Shown: positions 57,746-62,000 of the stretch, piece after piece | Numbering within the stretch: the first letter of the stretch is position 1 | Layout of the letters: the number at the start of each line of letters is the position of its first letter | Source of the DNA: Zygnema cylindricum | Taxonomy: Eukaryota; Streptophyta; Zygnematophyceae; Zygnematales; Zygnemataceae | DNA length: 62,000 nucleotides | Reading direction: 5' to 3' | NCBI GenBank assembly: GCA_037447655.1 | Contig: JBBHKE010002698.1 | Coordinates: forward strand, 1 to 62,000 | Translations under genes and position numbers: made by a program | The notes under the pieces: generated by a model | Told to the model about the DNA's origin: nothing | Seen by the model: the letters and a program-made list of their open reading frames with translations, nothing else | The model's database searches: none

Positions 57746-57859
57746 CGTAGTTTTTGGAAAGCATTGAGTCTCGGCAAATTAGTAGGACGGTAGAAAGGTA
57801 GTAATTTGTAGCGTATGTTTCACAAGGACACGCGTCATCGCTTGAGTGCAGTACAGGAC
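57746..57859 (+). repeat. Copia-5 3' LTR, first part
   Basis: Collinear with 48077-48187; the first bases CG replace TG. It is interrupted after AGGAC (57855-57859). Confidence 0.85.
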
Positions 57860-59096
57860 TGAAATTCTATGGGCTCCATTGCCCACAGAATTCGCAGATC
57901 CAAAAGAAGCTAATCTAGATAGTGCCGACTCCAAGTTGATATAAACCCAAATGAATGATCCCTTGACAATTAGAACCCCAATATACCTTCACCCCTGTGA
58001 AGAGAAGACCTTCTGTGTGCTCAGTTCCACCACAAAATGCAAAGCTTCAATATGTGTTTTGGACAATATTCCCCACTTTGACTTTCCCACTGAATAAATG
58101 CCACCCTGGCACGCAAAGACTCTGACCGACTACACCCTTGTGTAGCTTGGACTCCCCTGAGTCTGCAGCAAAAAGAATCACTGAGTTTGCTCACCCGAGC
58201 ATTAAGTTATGGCTGGTCAAAGATGACCTTTATAGTTACAAGCTCTCTTAGAGAGAGGTACCTAAATATCACTAAGTCTTGGTCTAGCTACTTACGACTA
58301 CCTACTACTAAACCCTAGTCGAATAGGAACACTATATAGTACAAGAAGGTACAATGGGCGATGTACTTATTGTACGACCATTGTACGACAAGGTCCATAA
58401 GGTGACACCTGTCAAATCGGAAGCCATGGTTCCTCCTTCCATCTTCTCTGGTATCAAATAATGTGGCGCCACGTGGCACCGCGTGACGCTATCTCCGTAT
58501 GCCGCCAAAAGCTCACTTCGCGTGGCGGCTATAATACCGGCCGTCCGATCAAAACATATTTTACACGGTTCAGATTCGCGTACATGCAGGAATTGCTCCT
58601 TTTGGTTAGTCTGCTGTTAATTAGCTGTTGCGTTAAAGTTTATGTATTTATAAAACCCGTCACGTGTATTGTTTCGATAACGCCTTATTGGTTGAGGCTT
58701 ACCTCTACAAATATAACCATAGACCATGGTTCAAATCTGGTCAGGAGCAGTTTTTGGTTATTTGTTAGTTTGTTAGAACTCTCTACTTCTACACTTATAA
58801 ATACCTATTGTACCCCACCCAAGCCATCGTTTACTCTAAGCTATTGGCTATAACTAACGTCTAATATAGTGAGTAGGTACCAGGATCAAATCCTGAATTC
58901 GGCTCAATCATTTTGGTACAAACGACGAATTAGCCTATCCTCTGTAGACGGCCATGGCTCTAGCTCTCTCTCTGGTCTTCAGTGACTGCAACAAGTATGG
59001 GGACCGGAGAGATTTGAGCAAGAAGCAGGCTGCCTTTGTTGACTTACTCTATTTATTTTTTGCAATACAGACCTACAAAATACATACATTTCAACA
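57860..59096 (-). repeat. Solo LTR, Copia-2-like, with AGGAC target duplication
   Basis: TGAAATTCTATGGGC to CATTTCAACA, 1237 bases, with AGGAC on both sides (57855-57859 and 59097-59101). The first 350 bases follow the Copia-2 LTR (GCAGATCCAAAAGAAGCTAA); the rest is more diverged but keeps the GTAC block and a CCACGTGGC box near 58468. It lies within the 3' LTR of Copia-5. Confidence 0.9.
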
Positions 59097-59101
59097 AGGA
59101 C

Positions 59102-59850
59102 AACGCAACTGCTATGCAGACAGAGCACGGCAGCTGCTATGCAGACAGAGGAGCGCTGCAGCGAAGCTGCGACACATACAGGACAACGCAGCTGCGGTTA
59201 CTTTGGATATGATACTTACAAACAACGCAGCTGCTGTTATCTTGGATATGATTCGTTACGGGACACCGCAGCCGCGGGTGATATGAATGTGATTCGGTAC
59301 GGGACAACGCAGCTGCGATTGATATGAATCAAGTCAACGGACGAGATTCATAAGAGTATCCCAAGTGACTTAGCCGACAAGTATTTGTACAATCACTTCA
59401 TATAGATTCTGAGTAATATTGACTGTACGATGATAGATTCGGTTGGCAGGATTAGGAACACGTAAATCTCAATAGGTGGGTTGATTTTGGACGTACCTCT
59501 CACGTACACTTGTATCGGCGGTAGAACACCAAGAGTATAAGACTTAGGACTTAGAGCATTTTATGTATCCAGACTTCCAAGTAGTAAAACTTCAGAACAT
59601 TTTTGGGAAACTTCTGAGTATTATATCTTGAGTGTTGTTGGGTCAATTGTACTGCAACTTTGGGAGTTGTTAGTGTTTATGCTGCTCTATACTTTGATAT
59701 GCTTTATGAAGTTTGGATGTTTGTATAAGATTTGGTGAGCACTTGTAAACAGTTGTTTGGTAGGATTCTTGATAGCTTGTGAGAGTGTATCATGTCTACT
59801 TCTACTACTACTGCTGCTCCTCCACCTGCACCGGTGGTTGTGGAACAACA
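59102..59850 (+). repeat. Copia-5 3' LTR, second part
   Basis: It continues the LTR collinear with 48193-48914, including the gag start ATG near 59791, and ends GTGGAACAACA. Substitutions relative to the 5' LTR are few. Confidence 0.9.
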
Positions 59851-59855
59851 CTTGC

Positions 59856-60095
59856 TACCAACCTGATCTCTCCCACAATATGGATCTGTGGCGGATGCCG
59901 ATTACCGAGGCCACCAATTGTCAGTTGTGTCGGCGGTCTGACGGAGAAACGACGATGCATCTCTGCGACTATTGCAATCTAGGATTTCACATGGAGTGCT
60001 TTGTCCCACCTTTCCACACTATTTCGGCTGGTCAGTGGTTTTGCCACGGATGTCGCGACTTACCGGGTGTCCTTCCTAGCTCCCCTGCAGGCTAA
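59856..60095 (+). CDS. Gypsy-B PHD finger, C-terminal end of the polyprotein
   Basis: After Copia-5 the gypsy frame resumes and encodes MDLWRMPITEATNCQLC, DGETTMHLCDYC, NLGFHMEC, GQWFCHGC and a short tail, ending at TAA 60093-60095. All eight zinc ligands of a C4HC3 PHD finger are present in the correct spacing (CX2C, CX2C, HX2C, CX2C), starting with the Cys codon at 59919. PHD fingers commonly read the H3 tail by its K4 methylation state. Its position after integrase equals that of the chromodomain in chromoviruses. It is severed from the rest of the polyprotein by Copia-5, so it is a fragment, not an independent gene. Confidence 0.87.
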   Translation, partial: YQPDLSHNMDLWRMPITEATNCQLCRRSDGETTMHLCDYCNLGFHMECFVPPFHTISAGQWFCHGCRDLPGVLPSSPAG

Positions 60096-60102
60096 GGAGT
60101 TT

Positions 60103-60113
60103 AGGGGGGGGGG
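60103..60113 (+). other. Gypsy-B polypurine tract
   Basis: AGGGGGGGGGG directly before the 3' LTR, eight bases after the stop codon of the polyprotein. Confidence 0.78.
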
Positions 60114-61112
60114 ATTCCAACCTTTTTCCCTCTTTACATACTAAACTTGTCGTTGTACTTTTATTTGTTTGTTTATTTTCTAGGGCTGATCCATTAACAT
60201 TTTTGTTGATATATATTCTTTGCCCTCTGGTTTTAGCATACATATGTGAGGTCCATACATTTTTGGCAGCGCTAATTGGTTATGATGCATGTCATCTAAC
60301 GATTCTATGCTCATGCATGACAGCTTTCATCTCGCAAGACGTCAGTGAGTATTATTGTTGATTCTTATACTAATTGGGGTATAAGAGAATATTACAGGTC
60401 AGTGGCGGAGTGTTCAGTTGAAGGTACAGATGGAACAGAGGTCGTATCATTTTACCGGCATGAAATCAGATTGCGGTACGGCATCGGATTTCGCGAATTC
60501 GAACGGCTCCAAACATGACATATTGTGGACTCAAACGGTTACATACCTGACACATGTCTAAGTCGTGAACCCTCGGAGGTTCATGCATTATTTTTGTAGC
60601 GTATGGAGGGTTTTCATCCTCGAGGTGTAGATGTAAGGCGTCTCGAGGCGGCCACGTAGCGGCCACCTCTAGAAACTGACAACATTTGTACATAAAAAGT
60701 TGTTTGCTCAAAGACATATAGAAATTAGTGTAGCTGTACGACAGGTGACAGCATAGGATAAAATCCATACAACCGCGTACGATTAGTTGCAAATTACAGC
60801 ACGGGAATCCAACATTGGAGCGTTGTCGTTTTTCTGGCAATCTACATTCTCGGGATTTGTCGAACCTCTTTTTGTTTTTCAGTGAGCATTTCGCGGCGGC
60901 ATATTTAGTATTAGTTAGTTATTGAGTTAGGGTTTCTCTCTCTGGATCTTTAGACTCTGGCTAGCTGTTGTCTTTGAGCTTTCCTTATCTCTCTTTTCTG
61001 TACTAAAAGTCCTTACCTAATCTACCAGCGCAAGCTAGTCTGCAAGGTTTCCCTCCAGACTATGTCTCACTTGCCGTGCTCTGAGAATTCTGGAGTGTGA
61101 ATTTGGTGTTTA
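60114..61112 (+). repeat. Gypsy-B 3' LTR
   Basis: From ATTCCAACC to about TTGGTGTTT, roughly 1 kb, collinear with 36890-37222 plus 38039-38694 and with the Gypsy-A 5' LTR. The 3' limit is set by loss of similarity. Confidence 0.8.
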
Positions 61113-61165
61113 ATTATTGTTGTTGCGTGGTTTTCGTCGTTTGTCTTTTTTTTCTTCTAACTACC
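61113..61165. other. Short T-rich junction
   Basis: T-rich sequence between the Gypsy-B LTR and a second LTR start; no feature seen. Confidence 0.5.
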
Positions 61166-61357
61166 TTTTTCCCTCTTTACCCACTAAACTTGTCGTTGTA
61201 CTTTTATTTGTTTGTTTGTTTTCTTGAGCTGATCCATTAATATTTCCGTTGATATAATCTCTTTGCCCTCTGGTTTTAGCATACATATGTGCGGTCCATA
61301 CATTTTTGGCAGCGCTAATTGGGTATGATGCATGTCATCTAACGATTGTATGCTCAT
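61166..61357 (+). repeat. Truncated second gypsy LTR copy
   Basis: CCTTTTTCCCTCTTTACCC and the following 190 bases repeat the first part of the LTR (compare 60121-60318, including CATACATATGTGCGGTCC). It stops abruptly at the copia fragment. It may be part of another tandem unit or a truncated insertion. Confidence 0.8.
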
Positions 61358-61366
61358 GCACTACAC

Positions 61367-62000
61367 CTCTCTGAAATCTCGACTGTCAAATCTTTCCTTC
61401 AGACCCATTTTGACATGGCCGATCTAGGTGAGCTCACTAATTATTTGGGCATTCAAGTTTCTCGTAACCGCTCGGCTCGCACCCTGTCTCTCTCTCTCAA
61501 GAGACCTTTAATATCTGATACTTTGGAAGGCTTTGGCATGGCAGAGTGCTCCTCCCTTTCCACCCCTTTAGATGCCAATGCCCCTCTCCTCCCTTCCATT
61601 GACTCCCTTCTCTCCCCCTCCCTCCATGCCACTTACCGCTTGATGGTCGGGACCCTTATGTACGCCATGCAGGCCACCCGCCCTGACATTGCCACAGCTG
61701 TCACTAAACTCAGTCAATTCCTTCACCGTCCTTCTCTTGATCATCTTGCCACAGCCAAACATGTCTTTCGTTTTCTATATGGCACTAAAACTCTTTGTCT
61801 TACGTATTATTCCTCTGGCTCTATTGCTCTTACGGGTTTTGTTTATTCAGATAGGGCACAAGATGAGCTTTCTCGCCGTTCCACCACTGGCTCGTTCTTC
61901 TTTTTGGGCAATGGTCTTATCTCTTGGTCATGCAGAAAGCAACCTACCACGGCATGCTCCAGCACTGAGGCGGAATATATGGCCGCTTGTCACGCCGCCA
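61367..62000 (+). CDS. pol: Copia reverse transcriptase-RNase H fragment, open to the window edge
   Basis: A frame from 61367 stays open for 211 codons and leaves the window. It begins after the YVDD site: THFDMADLGELTNYLGIQVSR, then GTLMYAMQATRPDIATAV, FLHRPSLDHLATAKHVFRFL, RRSTTGSFFFLGNGLISW and SSTEAEYMA. These are the copia RT end and RNase H. The first RNase H Asp is present in YSDRAQDELS. Sequence and C-rich codon use differ from Copia-1 to -6, so it is another lineage. The 5' part is missing at the junction with the truncated gypsy LTR, so the gene as seen is partial; it could be complete or broken to the right. Confidence 0.85.

Larger units (their letters stand above)
48077..59850 (+). 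mobile_element. Copia-5, full-length copia element carrying Copia-6 and a solo LTR
   Basis: 5' LTR 48077-48914; primer site 48915-48927; gag, protease, integrase (48856-51144); Copia-6 (51231-55783); RT-RNase H (55789-57560); purine tract; 3' LTR 57746-59850, split by a solo LTR. It inserted into Gypsy-B between integrase and PHD. The flanking 5-mers are CCTAC and CTTGC, differing by two transitions, a plausible decayed target duplication. Confidence 0.92.
36890..61112 (+). mobile_element. Gypsy-B: Ty3/gypsy-type element with DNMT and PHD, interrupted by Copia-5
   Basis: The parts are the shared 5' LTR, leader (38707-39951), gag (39952-41458), protease-like region (to 42406), DNMT (43703-44560), RT-RNase H (45331-46730), integrase (46731-48076), PHD (59856-60095), poly-G tract and 3' LTR (60114-61112). 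A solo LTR (42412-43697) and Copia-5 (48077-59850) interrupt it. The polyprotein order is the same as in Gypsy-A, and this copy keeps the better DNMT motif VIII, RT motifs A and C, zinc knuckles and PHD finger. Confidence 0.87.

Noticed and set aside
59757-59855. Upstream extension of the PHD frame into the Copia-5 LTR as a new fused gene
   Set aside because: The frame is open through the LTR end only by chance; collinearity with Gypsy-A shows the PHD belongs to the gypsy polyprotein.

Overview
The window reads as eukaryotic, repeat-filled nuclear DNA. I see no host gene, rRNA or tRNA gene. Almost every recognisable piece belongs to LTR retrotransposons, nested up to three deep. A streptophyte host (charophyte alga or early-diverging land plant) is my best guess, on three grounds. 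The copia primer sites match the anticodon arm of plant-type initiator tRNA-Met. A short array of CCCTAAAAAA units is present. The gypsy elements carry a C5 DNA methyltransferase domain, an arrangement reported from charophytes. The species is not identified.

Two Ty3/gypsy-type elements in + orientation form the scaffold. Gypsy-A runs from 10596 to about 38694 and Gypsy-B from about 36890 to 61112; they share the LTR at 36890-38694. Their common order is gag (two CCHC knuckles), a degenerate protease-like region, a DNMT3-like cytosine methyltransferase domain, reverse transcriptase, RNase H, integrase, and a C-terminal PHD finger, followed by a poly-G polypurine tract and the 3' LTR. A DNA-methylation writer and a histone-tail reader module in one retroelement polyprotein is the most interesting thing here. 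Both copies are inactivated by stops and frameshifts, but they cover for each other's lesions.

Six copia-type elements lie around and inside the gypsies. Copia-1 (1178-7629, -) lies to the left. Copia-2 (10985-15237, -) splits the 5' LTR of Gypsy-A with target duplication ATACA. Copia-3 (16724-23103, -) splits its leader with duplication TTGAT. Copia-4 (25695-32126, -) splits its protease/DNMT junction and is the best preserved. Copia-5 (48077-59850, +) separates the integrase of Gypsy-B from its PHD finger. Copia-6 (51231-55783, -) sits inside Copia-5 with duplication GTGGC and carries only a gag-like gene. Solo LTRs lie at 42412-43697 (duplication GCAGT) and 57860-59096 (duplication AGGAC), and there is a probable one at 37223-38038.

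All six copia elements have a primer-binding site complementary to the inside of initiator tRNA-Met (half-tRNA priming, as in Drosophila copia). In those where the start can be read, the gag ATG lies inside the LTR, so the primer site is itself translated. Other content: two inverted-repeat-bounded segments (7906-8450 and 8589-10057, the second holding a GC-rich minisatellite), a copia gag-protease remnant (10058-10595), a truncated gypsy LTR (61166-61357), and an open copia RT-RNase H fragment running off the right edge (61367-62000).
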